Positions 16,279 through 16,280 of a DNA stretch of 16,280 bases are shown here, piece after piece; the stretch's first letter is position 1; every line of letters begins with the position of its first letter. The stretch comes from Zygnema cylindricum (taxonomy: Eukaryota; Streptophyta; Zygnematophyceae; Zygnematales; Zygnemataceae). A model generated the notes under the pieces. That model was not told the origin of the DNA. It ran no database searches and saw only the letters and a program-made list of their open reading frames with translations. Location of the stretch: contig JBBHKE010000333.1 in assembly GCA_037447655.1 (NCBI GenBank), positions 126,001 through 142,280 of the forward strand, written 5' to 3'. The position numbers were made by a program, and so were the translations under genes.

Positions 16279-16280
16279 AA

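Larger units (their letters stand above)
1..16280 (-). mobile_element. Host Ty3/gypsy retrotransposon, decayed, interrupted by three nested LTR insertions
   Basis: Minus-strand coding relics line up in the order of a Ty3/gypsy element: Gag (16278-14698, then 10531-9832), a linker, protease, an extra DNA methyltransferase domain, reverse transcriptase and RNase H (to 1335, then 337-1). Each gap is filled by an LTR element: 338-1334, 5823-9831 and 10532-14697. The reading is firm across the solo LTR, where the RNase H sequence resumes exactly on the other side. It is good across 10532-14697, where both flanks are Gag-like and a 4-bp duplication is present. It is inferred only for 5823-9831, where no target duplication was found. 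No host LTR or integrase is in the window. Stops and frameshifts run throughout, so this copy is not functional. The alternative is two separate gypsy fragments, Gag on the right and Pol on the left. Confidence 0.55.

Noticed and set aside
1-16280. Host genes, tRNA/rRNA genes, CRISPR arrays or bacterial signals
   Set aside because: None found by eye on either strand; every protein-like stretch is explained by retroelements.

Overview
The window is repeat-rich eukaryotic DNA, most likely from a land plant with a large genome. The grounds are decayed Ty3/gypsy and Ty1/copia-type LTR retrotransposons nested in one another and the absence of any recognisable host gene. A non-flowering plant is possible but cannot be shown from the sequence. 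There are no operons, RNA genes or CRISPR arrays.

My reading is that most of the minus strand is one broken Ty3/gypsy element, cut apart by three later LTR insertions. In its own direction (right to left) it shows a Gag with a proline-rich N-terminal part, a capsid-like part (16278-14698) and a CCHC knuckle (10230-10189). A short linker follows (to about 5600), then a charged pre-protease region (5592-4575), a DTGA protease (around 4498), a C5-cytosine DNA methyltransferase-like domain (about 3850-2880), reverse transcriptase (YIDD at 1969-1958) and RNase H (1680-1335, resuming 337-1). Integrase and both host LTRs would lie outside the window. The methyltransferase between protease and reverse transcriptase is the standout feature: its motifs I, II, IV, VIII and X can be read, but it carries stops and a changed motif VI, so this copy is dead.

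The three insertions are: (1) a solo LTR at 338-1334, with a near-perfect 5-bp target duplication, splitting RNase H between its second and third catalytic residues; (2) a gag-only copia-like element on the plus strand at 5823-9831 (LTR, inverted protease scrap, gag, charged tail, polypurine tract, LTR); (3) a second gag-only element on the minus strand at 10532-14697, with two LTRs of about 1.15 kb, a polypurine tract, a UBN2-type Gag with a CCHC knuckle and an uninterrupted 276-residue charged reading frame. Elements 2 and 3 match the TR-GAG class of non-autonomous plant elements, which would need polymerase supplied in trans.

All five LTRs share the block TAGGACTTAGAATATT (one mismatch in one copy) in the same orientation relative to their own LTR, although the LTRs fall into three otherwise dissimilar families. 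This suggests a common transcription or processing signal. The host element shows many Arg-to-TGA, Trp-to-TAG and Arg-to-Gln changes, the pattern expected from deamination of methylated cytosine.
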